DNA from: Candidatus Altarchaeota archaeon | Lineage (GTDB): Archaea > Altiarchaeota > Altiarchaeia > JAFGQM01 | Reading direction: 5' to 3' | Length of the DNA stretch: 5,017 nt | Assembly (NCBI GenBank): GCA_016935655.1 | Contig: JAFGQM010000125.1 | Location: forward strand, 1 to 5,017 | In this document: positions 1 to 4,800 of the stretch, piece by piece | Layout of the letters: each line of letters starts with the position of its first letter | How positions within the stretch are numbered: position 1 is the stretch's first letter | Position numbers and translations under genes: made by a program | Notes under the pieces: generated by a model | Told to the model about the DNA's origin: nothing | The model's input: only the letters and a program-made list of their open reading frames with translations | Databases searched by the model: none

Positions 1-2
1 GC

Positions 3-578
3 GCGCTGGCCTGCGTAGACTACGGGACCGCCCTCGCGCCGATGAGGCTGGCGCATTATAACGGAAAGAAGATCTTTGTCTTCGTGGACGAGACGCGGCC
101 GAGGGGGCAGGGGGCGCGCCTTACCGCCTGGGAGATGGTGCAGGAGGGCATCGACCACGCCCTTATAGCCGACAATGCGGCAGGCCATTATATGAAAAAC
201 GGCGAGGTGGACATCGTGATGACGGGTGCTGACAGGATAGCGAAAAACGGGGACGCAGCGAACAAGATAGGCACATACGAGAAGGCGGTCCTCGCGAAGG
301 AGAACAATATCCCGTTCTACGTCGCAGCCCCGATTTCCACCTTCGATCTGTCATGCCTTTCAGGCGAGCAAATCCCCATAGAGGAAAGGGGTGTGGATGA
401 AGTCCATATAACCTCCGGGATCGACAGCAAGGGTGAAATCAGGAGTGTCAGGACAAGCGCCCCGGGATGCATGGCCAAGAACCCTGCATTTGACGTCACC
501 CCGGCCAAGTACATAAGAGGGTTCATCACAGAGTTCGGGCTTATAAAGCCTGAAGACGTGAAAAAACTGAGGATTTGA
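3..578 (+). CDS. mtnA: Methylthioribose-1-phosphate isomerase, 5'-truncated by window edge
   Basis: The reading frame is open from the first bases of the window, so the true start lies upstream; 191 codons of the C-terminal part are present, against about 340-370 in the family. The enzyme converts 5-methylthioribose-1-phosphate to methylthioribulose-1-phosphate in methionine salvage. Seen: the YGTAL segment, then [34 protein letters not shown] with the catalytic Asp (equivalent to Asp240 of the Bacillus enzyme), [14 protein letters not shown] and the C-terminal NPAFDVTPA block. The catalytic Cys of the THCN motif would lie only a few codons before the window, so it cannot be checked. [15 protein letters not shown] separates it from the related ribose-1,5-bisphosphate isomerases and eIF2B-alpha-like proteins. 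The ATG at 42 is internal and not a start. mtnP follows after 37 bases, a pathway partner. Confidence 0.93.
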   Translation, partial: ALACVDYGTALAPMRLAHYNGKKIFVFVDETRPRGQGARLTAWEMVQEGIDHALIADNAAGHYMKNGEVDIVMTGADRIAKNGDAANKIGTYEKAVLAKENNIPFYVAAPISTFDLSCLSGEQIPIEERGVDEVHITSGIDSKGEIRSVRTSAPGCMAKNPAFDVTPAKYIRGFITEFGLIKPEDVKKLRI

Positions 579-583
579 CTATG

Positions 584-595
584 TTTTTTTAAATC
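584..595 (+). promoter_or_regulatory. TATA-like box of mtnP
   Basis: A run of seven T followed by AAATC, lying 32 to 21 bases before the mtnP ATG. That is the spacing expected of an archaeal TATA box if transcription starts at or next to the start codon. No Shine-Dalgarno sequence lies before the ATG. The T run could also end the mtnA transcript, since it begins five bases after the mtnA stop. Confidence 0.5.
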
Positions 596-615
596 CAGAC
601 GAGCTAAAATTCAAA

Positions 616-1428
616 ATGGGCGAGGCTGATATAGGGGTAATCGGAGGGTCCGGATTATACAAACTGTTTGAGAACGCACAGAGTATCCATGTCGGGACCC
701 CGTATATAGGGGCGCCATACGGCTCGACCAGCGACGCGCTGACCTTTGGCGTCGTAAGTGAGAAAAAAATCGCGTTTATGCCCAGGCACGGGAGGAACCA
801 TAATCTCCCCCCTCATAAGATACCATACAAGGCGAACACGCACGCTTTCAAGATGGTCGGCGTGAGGAGGCTGGTGGCCCCCACTGCAGTAGGAAGCCTG
901 CAGCCTGAAGTCAAGCCAGGGGATTTCGTCATATGCGACCAGTTGGTGGACAGGACCCATGGCAGACAGGATACCTACTTTGACGGACCGGATGTCGTGC
1001 ACGTATCCTTCGCAGAACCCTACTGCCCGGAGTTGAGGAAGATCGCAGCCGAGGTATGCAAGGATTTGAACGTTTCGCACCATACAAAGGGGACTGTAGT
1101 CGTCATAAACGGCCCCAGGTTCTCCACCAAGGCCGAAAGCAAGTGGTTCTCCTCCATGGGATGGTCTGTTATAAACATGACACAATATCCGGAGAGCATA
1201 CTGGCGAGGGAGATGGGGATGTGTTACCTGAATATATCCCTGGTCACCGACTATGACGCCGGCCTGGAGGGGAACGAAAAGATAAAACCTGTGACCGCTC
1301 AGGAGGTGGTGAGGATGTTTAAGGAGAACAATGAAAAGGTCAAAGAGGTGATAGCGGAGATCATAAAGAGGACCCCCGTAGAACCAACCTGCAAATGCTC
1401 AAAGGCTGTTGAAGAGGGGAAGATGTAA
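616..1428 (+). CDS. mtnP: S-methyl-5'-thioadenosine phosphorylase
   Basis: 270 aa, full length for the trimeric PNP/MTAP family. It cleaves methylthioadenosine with phosphate to adenine and 5-methylthioribose-1-phosphate, the substrate of MtnA upstream. Motifs seen: GGSG near residue 10 and MPRHGRNH at 55-62 (phosphate site), PTAVGSL at 89-95, CDQLVDRT at 107-114, NGPRFSTKAES at 165-175, INMTQYPE at 186-193 and TDYD at 211-214. The two Asp in TDYD are the adenine-binding pair that favours MTAP over inosine/guanosine phosphorylase. A CxC pair (Cys259, Cys261) at the C-terminus, with Cys137 and Cys203, resembles the disulfide-forming cysteines described for hyperthermophile MTAPs such as Sulfolobus MTAP II. 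The ATG at 616 gives the normal N-terminus (IGVIGGSGLY) and sits behind a TATA-like box, so a leaderless mRNA is likely. Activity on other nucleosides (5'-deoxyadenosine, adenosine) is possible. Confidence 0.95.
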   Translation: MGEADIGVIGGSGLYKLFENAQSIHVGTPYIGAPYGSTSDALTFGVVSEKKIAFMPRHGRNHNLPPHKIPYKANTHAFKMVGVRRLVAPTAVGSLQPEVKPGDFVICDQLVDRTHGRQDTYFDGPDVVHVSFAEPYCPELRKIAAEVCKDLNVSHHTKGTVVVINGPRFSTKAESKWFSSMGWSVINMTQYPESILAREMGMCYLNISLVTDYDAGLEGNEKIKPVTAQEVVRMFKENNEKVKEVIAEIIKRTPVEPTCKCSKAVEEGKM

Positions 1429-1441
1429 TTCTCATTTTTAT

Positions 1442-1451
1442 GCTTTTAAGG
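1442..1451 (+). promoter_or_regulatory. TATA-like box of the 68-aa gene
   Basis: GCTTTTAAGG lies 29 to 20 bases before the ATG at 1471, the same element and spacing seen before dph5 and nmd3. The preceding CATTTTTA (1433-1440) may extend it or act as a T-rich terminator for mtnP. An AAAGGA just before the ATG could act as a weak ribosome binding site. Confidence 0.5.
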
Positions 1452-1470
1452 CTTCTAATAAAGGATAAAT

Positions 1471-1677
1471 ATGCCCTGTGGAAGAAGCGCAACCCGGAAA
1501 GGAAGGCGATTGTCCCTGTCAGCTGACGGTGGGGACCGGGCACATGTCTGTTACTGCCCCACCAGATACGGGATATGCGTCTGCGAGACGGACGAGGGGA
1601 GAGTATTGAACAAGACCGAGCACGTCGTGGCACACCACGATGCGGAGAACTACCTCAGAGTGTTGTATGAACTCTAG
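1471..1677 (+). CDS. Small cysteine-rich protein of unknown function
   Basis: 68 aa; I do not recognise the family. The N-terminal 23 residues are basic and polar (RKGRR). A CxC-x6-CxC block follows (Cys27, Cys29, Cys36, Cys38, with Cys3 as a fifth), then a C-terminal part with His-His (residues 55-56) and a likely short helix ending LRVLYEL. The paired CxC motifs suggest a small metal-binding knuckle (zinc or iron-sulfur), but this is inference. Support for its being real: a TATA-like box at the usual distance, a 42-base gap after mtnP like other gaps here, codon choice similar to its neighbours (AGA/AGG, ATA, G- or C-ending), and a stop that meets the apt stop exactly in a CTAG overlap. The frame on the opposite strand here runs into mtnP and looks like a shadow. 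It may go with the mtnA-mtnP pair, but nothing in it shows a role in salvage. Confidence 0.62.
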   Translation: MPCGRSATRKGRRLSLSADGGDRAHVCYCPTRYGICVCETDEGRVLNKTEHVVAHHDAENYLRVLYEL

Positions 1678-2186
1678 TATTTGATAAGGGACTCGGGTTT
1701 GTATCTGGAAAGCTTTTCCCTGCCCTTGAGGAAGCCGAGTTCTATCACGAAAAGGATAGACACTATGTTGCCTCCCAGCTTCTCAACCAAGCCGACCGTG
1801 GCTTGTATGGTCCCGCCGGTGGCAAGCAGATCGTCCACTATCACGATCCTGCTGCCGGGCTCCAAAGCGTCCTGGTGCATACAAAGAGTATCCTCTCCGT
1901 ACTCTTTCTCATAGCAGAAGTCGATTGTCTTATAGGGCAGCTTGCCCGGTTTCCTCACGGGTATGAAACCACAGCCAAGCCGATACGCCAGTGGCGCGCC
2001 GAAGATAAACCCCCTGCTCTCGACGCTCACCACGTAGTCTATGTCCTGGTCCTTGACCTTCTCGTAGAGTATGTCAATAACCTGCCTGAACGCGTTCTTA
2101 TCCCGGAGCAGTGGGGTTATGTCCTTGAATATTATCCCCTTTTTAGGAAAATCGGGGATATCGCGTATATATCTCTTTAGGTCCAT
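1674..2186 (-). CDS. apt: Adenine phosphoribosyltransferase
   Basis: 170 aa, close to the 170-183 aa of bacterial-type Apt. It joins adenine to PRPP to make AMP in the cytoplasm and so recycles the adenine released by MtnP. Seen: the N-terminal IRDIPDFPKKGIIFKDITPLL (residues 7-27) typical of Apt, VESRGFIFGAPLA at 55-67, RKPGKLPYKT at 78-87 (flexible loop over the active site), and the PRPP-binding loop VIVDDLLATGGTI at 115-127. The close likeness to bacterial Apt, rather than the divergent Apt/HPRT-like proteins common in Euryarchaeota, leaves open an old transfer from bacteria. Its stop overlaps that of the 68-aa gene by four bases. No TATA box or clear Shine-Dalgarno sequence precedes the ATG at 2186, so it is probably transcribed from the divergent promoter near 2320-2340, through the small membrane ORF that ends 19 bases upstream. 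Confidence 0.95.
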   Translation of the reverse strand: MDLKRYIRDIPDFPKKGIIFKDITPLLRDKNAFRQVIDILYEKVKDQDIDYVVSVESRGFIFGAPLAYRLGCGFIPVRKPGKLPYKTIDFCYEKEYGEDTLCMHQDALEPGSRIVIVDDLLATGGTIQATVGLVEKLGGNIVSILFVIELGFLKGREKLSRYKPESLIKY

Positions 2187-2205
2187 CTACTCAGATTAGG
2201 AAAAG

Positions 2206-2301
2206 CTAGTACCCGAAAACCAATGATAGACTCAGTATGACTAAAAGAAACCCAGTCATGACGTATAAGATTCTTTCTTTTGATGCTGCCCTATGAGGCA
2301 T
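2206..2301 (-). CDS. Candidate 31-aa single-span membrane peptide upstream of apt
   Basis: A short open frame, ATG at 2301 and TAG at 2206-2208. The predicted peptide has a basic N-terminus (MPHRAASKER) followed by an almost unbroken hydrophobic stretch of about 20 residues (ILYVMTGFLLVILSLSLVF) ending in GY: the look of a small membrane-anchored protein, positive side inside. AGGTG lies six bases before the ATG, a fair Shine-Dalgarno match, unusual in this window where other starts lack one. It ends 19 bases before apt on the same strand and fills most of the apt-dph5 gap. I do not recognise a family; Sec61beta, SecE and similar small membrane proteins do not match. It could instead be a non-coding leader of apt. 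Call rests on composition, ribosome site and position only. Confidence 0.42.
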   Translation of the reverse strand: MPHRAASKERILYVMTGFLLVILSLSLVFGY

Positions 2302-2316
2302 TATAACCACCTAGGG

Positions 2317-2349
2317 GATATAAAAGCTCAAAGCTTAAAAGCTTTTAGG
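2317..2349. promoter_or_regulatory. Divergent promoter region between apt unit and dph5
   Basis: AT-rich segment with TATA-like boxes in both directions. On the + strand, GCTTTTAGG at 2341-2349 lies 30 to 22 bases before the dph5 ATG at 2371, the leaderless spacing seen elsewhere here; GATATAAAAG at 2317-2326 is a second candidate further upstream. On the - strand, CTTTTAAGC (2341-2333) would start a transcript about ten bases before the small ORF, and TTTTATAT (2325-2318) is stronger in sequence but only about 20 bases from that ATG. AAAGCT occurs three times (2323, 2330, 2338) and AAAAGCTTTT (2337-2346) is a perfect palindrome. Which box drives which gene cannot be settled by eye. Confidence 0.5.
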
Positions 2350-2370
2350 TCTGAAAAGGCAAAAACTATC

Positions 2371-3123
2371 ATGTTGTATCTCATCGGGCTGGGCCTCTTC
2401 GACGAGAAAGATGTCAGTGTAAGGGGGATAGAGACCATCAAGAAGTGCGATTCCGTGTATCTGGAAAGGTACACCTCTCCATGGAGGGGCAATCTAGGGA
2501 ATCTGGAAAAGGCAACGGGCAAGAGGATAAAGGAAGTCGCTAGGAGCGATCTGGAGGAGAAGTCGAAAAGGATTCTTGAAGAAGCCATAAAAAAGGACGT
2601 GGCCGTTCTGGTACCCGGGGACCCGTTGGTCGCAACCACCCATTCTGCACTAGCCCTGGAGGCTAAGAAGATCGCCATGGAAGTGAGTGTTGTGCATTCG
2701 TCCTCTGTCTTTTCAGCAGTTGCCGAGACTGGCCTACATATCTACAAGTTCGGGAGGACCGCGACTGTCGCCTATCCTGAAGAGAAGTTCTTCCCCAAGA
2801 CGCCCTACACGGTCTTAGGCGAGAACAAAAAGAACAAGTCGCACACGCTGCTTTTGCTGGATGTGAAGGCCGAGGATAACAAGTTCATGACCATAAACGA
2901 GGCCGTGGAGATACTACTGGAGATAGAAGCAAGGGAGAACGAAAACGTCTTCGATAATGAAACGTTCTGCGTGGGCATTGCGCGCCTCGGAGGGGACACA
3001 TTCATTAAAACAGGAAAGGCGAAGGAGTTGAAAAAATGGGATTTCGGGCCGCCGCCACACATCTTGGTAGTGCCGGGAGAATTGCATTTCACAGAGGAAG
3101 AGTTTTTGAATCTGTTCTTATAG
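2371..3123 (+). CDS. dph5: Diphthine synthase (diphthamide biosynthesis methyltransferase)
   Basis: 250 aa, normal for archaeal Dph5. It uses SAM to methylate the modified histidine of elongation factor aEF2, the second step of diphthamide synthesis, and belongs to the tetrapyrrole-methylase fold. Seen: LYLIGLGL at residues 2-9, the GDPLVATTH motif at 83-91, HSSSVFSA at 109-116, GLHIYKFGRTATV at 121-133, IARLGG at 203-208, and the C-terminal PPPHILVVPGELHFTEEEFL. The start at 2371 is chosen over the in-frame ATG at 2293 because the family begins directly with MLYLIGLGL, the 26 extra residues have no family likeness, and a TATA-like box sits 22-30 bases before 2371. Its last six bases overlap the end of the convergent aIF1A gene. 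Confidence 0.95.
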   Translation: MLYLIGLGLFDEKDVSVRGIETIKKCDSVYLERYTSPWRGNLGNLEKATGKRIKEVARSDLEEKSKRILEEAIKKDVAVLVPGDPLVATTHSALALEAKKIAMEVSVVHSSSVFSAVAETGLHIYKFGRTATVAYPEEKFFPKTPYTVLGENKKNKSHTLLLLDVKAEDNKFMTINEAVEILLEIEARENENVFDNETFCVGIARLGGDTFIKTGKAKELKKWDFGPPPHILVVPGELHFTEEEFLNLFL

Positions 3124-3444
3124 CCAGTTAAGGAAGCCCCTTTTCTGGAGCCACTCGATCTGTGGCTTGCTGTAGCCGTACACCAAATCGCCGCGCTCGT
3201 TGGTCTGCACAGACCAGGGCTCTATGAGGACTATGTCCCCCTCCCGGGTCCACATCCTCTTCCTGACCCTGCCGGGGATCCTGCAGATCCTGATGTTGCC
3301 GTCGCTGCACCTGACCTTTGACCTCCTGTTGCCCAATCTTTCCTCTATTATCCCCAAGAGCTGGTTGCTGCGAGGCGTGATGACCCTGATAGGCTGCTGG
3401 TCCTGTTGATTGCCACTTCTTCGGTTACCCCTATTGTTCTGCAT
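3118..3444 (-). CDS. Translation initiation factor aIF1A
   Basis: 108 aa; archaeal aIF1A is usually about 100-115 aa. It binds the A-site region of the small ribosomal subunit and assists scanning-independent start selection together with aIF1 and aIF2. The S1-type OB fold spans roughly residues 27-96: NQLLGIIEERLGNRRSKVRC, then the conserved DGNIRICRIPGRVRKRMWTREGD block (48-70), VLIEPW at 72-77 and YSKPQIEWLQKRGFL at 91-105. The first 18 residues are an unstructured tail rich in Asn, Gln and Arg, as is common for the flexible aIF1A N-terminus. The ATG at 3444 is the only possible start and lies 36 bases after the nmd3 stop. Its TAA overlaps the dph5 stop by six bases in a convergent arrangement. 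Confidence 0.95.
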   Translation of the reverse strand: MQNNRGNRRSGNQQDQQPIRVITPRSNQLLGIIEERLGNRRSKVRCSDGNIRICRIPGRVRKRMWTREGDIVLIEPWSVQTNERGDLVYGYSKPQIEWLQKRGFLNWL

Positions 3445-3466
3445 GGGCTATAATTGAGGCAGGGAA

Positions 3467-3475
3467 GATAAAAAG
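3467..3475 (-). promoter_or_regulatory. TATA-like box of aIF1A gene
   Basis: On the - strand CTTTTTATC, lying 31 to 23 bases before the ATG at 3444 and six bases after the nmd3 stop. No Shine-Dalgarno sequence is present, so a leaderless transcript is predicted. Confidence 0.55.
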
Positions 3476-3480
3476 AGGGA

Positions 3481-4158
3481 TTAAAACCTCAAACCGTAAT
3501 AGAAGCGGGAGAGGGCTTTGCTCGTCTGCCTGTTCACGCTTATGAGCTGGCTGCTTTTTTTGATTTCGGCCTCAGTCCTGAAGGACCGGGCTATCTTCTC
3601 GGCAACTTTTTTGCTCCCTATGTAGATATCGATACCTCCCCTGACGCGCGTGATTTTTGTTATGAATGCGTTCTGGTCCTTGGACTTCTCTATGCGCTTC
3701 TCTATCTTTTCAACAATCTGGGGGTCGAAATCCCCCCTGATCTGCAAAACGGCCTCAAAATAACCCCCCGATTTTTTGGAACATGACGGGCAAGATACTT
3801 TTTTTACTATTACTTTGGTCTTCCGCTCCAAAAGAAAATTGCCATATTCAAGCGAAATCGTAGCTGAATACTCCTGTCCGCCGACATATATCACGTCCAA
3901 ATCAAGGGCTAGGACCTCGCCCAGTTTTTCTTCTATCTCCTCCAGGTTCCCCTTGGCGTTTTTTGTGACCAGCTCGGCTACCGCATCTTCGATCTGGTCG
4001 AACTCCACCCATTTCCCGCTCATCTTGGCGGACGAGCACCTGGTGCAGTACTCGAACCCTAGAGAATTCGGCAGCTCCAGTCTCAGTTTCTTACGGAGAA
4101 AACACTCCTTGCAGAGCATGTCCACCTCTGACTTCTTGCCACAATTAGGACAGATCAT
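3481..4158 (-). CDS. NMD3-family zinc protein (ribosome biogenesis)
   Basis: 225 aa, matching the archaeal NMD3 family. In eukaryotes NMD3 is the 60S export adaptor; the archaeal protein keeps the zinc-binding N-terminus and is inferred to act on the large ribosomal subunit, but its exact task is not settled. Seen: CPNC (Cys3, Cys6), CKEC (Cys16, Cys19), the ECFLRKKLRLELP segment, CTRC (Cys38, Cys41) followed by GKWVEF, and CPSC (Cys123, Cys126), giving four Cys pairs for two zinc sites. Later come GGIDIYIGSKKVAEKIAR at 174-191 and an S-S-x-L-I-S strand at 202-207. The protein ends soon after this strand (YYGLRF), so it is at the short end of the family and lacks the export-signal tail of the eukaryotic form. 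It has its own TATA-like box and lies between a membrane protein gene and aIF1A. Confidence 0.88.
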   Translation of the reverse strand: MICPNCGKKSEVDMLCKECFLRKKLRLELPNSLGFEYCTRCSSAKMSGKWVEFDQIEDAVAELVTKNAKGNLEEIEEKLGEVLALDLDVIYVGGQEYSATISLEYGNFLLERKTKVIVKKVSCPSCSKKSGGYFEAVLQIRGDFDPQIVEKIEKRIEKSKDQNAFITKITRVRGGIDIYIGSKKVAEKIARSFRTEAEIKKSSQLISVNRQTSKALSRFYYGLRF

Positions 4159-4180
4159 CGTAGAATTAGCCGTTACTAGT

Positions 4181-4188
4181 GCTAAAAG
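4181..4188 (-). promoter_or_regulatory. TATA-like box of nmd3
   Basis: On the - strand CTTTTAGC, lying 30 to 23 bases before the ATG at 4158 and starting one base after the stop codon of the upstream membrane protein gene. It nearly matches the boxes before dph5 (CTTTTAGG) and the 68-aa gene (CTTTTAAG). Confidence 0.5.
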
Positions 4189-4189
4189 C

Positions 4190-4765
4190 TCAGAGCGCTT
4201 TCCTGCTCCTCAGACCAAGCCATATGGCGCCCATCACTATCATGAGCACACTTAGGTAGATTATGTTTGGGGAAATTACCATAACCCCGCCGAGCAGCAG
4301 TATCACGCCTGCAAAAGAGGCCATGAGGCCGTTGTTTTTCGTGTAGTCCCTCGACCTCCTGGCAGAGAGCACGATGAGCACTGCGCCGAAGACCAGGAGC
4401 AAAACACCGAACTCAATCGCAGACAGGGCATTGTAGTTTGGCTTATTTATGAAAAACCCGCCCATGAAAGTGAATAACACGCCAGAGACCATGATTATCA
4501 GGCCGCCGAAGAAGTAGTTCCCCCTCAAAAAAAGTTCCTTTAGGGTATGCTCCTCGGTTATGACTGTATAGAACAGGAATATAGAGCCCATCCAAACCAG
4601 GATCAGGCCTATGGCAGCTGATGGGAGATTGTAGGTAGCGAGCAGGTATCCGAACAGCAAAATAGATATACCAAGGGCCAATATCAAAATCGCTACGTTA
4701 TAGTAAACCGCCCTAGTCACGCCTCGATTCAACGGCCGTATACTATTGGATTTTAGATTGAGCAT
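4190..4765 (-). CDS. Six-span membrane protein of unknown function
   Basis: 191 aa, no family recognised. Six hydrophobic segments can be read at about residues 22-44, 48-68, 85-106, 115-134, 147-164 and 166-185. Charged parts fit the positive-inside rule with both ends in the cytoplasm: the basic N-terminus (Lys5, Arg10, Arg14, Arg18), the loop EEHTLKELFLR at 71-81, ARRSRDYTK at 135-143, and the RSRKAL tail. The outer loops are short and weakly charged. There is no cleavable signal peptide and no catalytic motif or conserved polar residue pattern that suggests a transporter class. Segments such as FGGLIIMVSGVLF (86-98), FGVLLLVFGAVLIVL (119-133) and ASFAGVILLLGGVMVI (149-164) share small-residue/aliphatic patterns, so internal repeats of a two-helix unit are possible. 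It lies 31 bases before nmd3 and 35 bases after a DUF424 gene. Confidence 0.82.
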   Translation of the reverse strand: MLNLKSNSIRPLNRGVTRAVYYNVAILILALGISILLFGYLLATYNLPSAAIGLILVWMGSIFLFYTVITEEHTLKELFLRGNYFFGGLIIMVSGVLFTFMGGFFINKPNYNALSAIEFGVLLLVFGAVLIVLSARRSRDYTKNNGLMASFAGVILLLGGVMVISPNIIYLSVLMIVMGAIWLGLRSRKAL

Positions 4766-4790
4766 TTTTCCGATAAACTTAAGGGAAGGC

Positions 4791-4800
4791 TATTAAAAAA
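4791..4800 (-). promoter_or_regulatory. TATA-like box of membrane protein gene
   Basis: On the - strand TTTTTTAATA, directly after the stop of the DUF424 gene and 35 to 26 bases before the ATG at 4765. It could serve as promoter, as T-rich terminator of the DUF424 transcript, or both. No ribosome binding site is visible before the ATG. Confidence 0.4.

Noticed and set aside
655..1185. 176-aa - strand frame opposite mtnP
   Set aside because: It lies wholly inside the unmistakable mtnP gene and its predicted sequence is low in recognisable structure; a shadow frame.
1361..1633. 90-aa - strand frame across the mtnP end and the 68-aa gene
   Set aside because: Its predicted sequence is Arg/Ser-rich without motif, overlaps the mtnP C-terminus, and no promoter-like box precedes it; the + strand 68-aa frame is better supported.
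1803..2180. 125-aa + strand frame opposite apt
   Set aside because: It is the mirror frame of a well-supported apt gene and has no family motif or promoter of its own.
2293..2370. Upstream ATG giving Dph5 a 26-residue N-terminal extension
   Set aside because: The family starts at MLYLIGLGL (2371); the extra residues resemble nothing in Dph5, and the stretch carries the TATA-like boxes and the opposite-strand small ORF.
2187..2370. tRNA or structured RNA gene in the largest intergenic gap
   Set aside because: No T-loop-like GTTCGAATC block, cloverleaf arms or long hairpin found; the gap is explained by promoters and the small frame.
2328..2678. 116-aa - strand frame opposite the dph5 5' half
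   Set aside because: Mirror of strongly conserved dph5 codons with no family match; the Ser/Phe-rich composition is what antisense of Lys/Glu-rich coding gives.
3776..4255. 159-aa + strand frame opposite nmd3
   Set aside because: Ser/Phe-rich mirror of the NMD3 coding sequence, running across the nmd3 promoter; no independent support.
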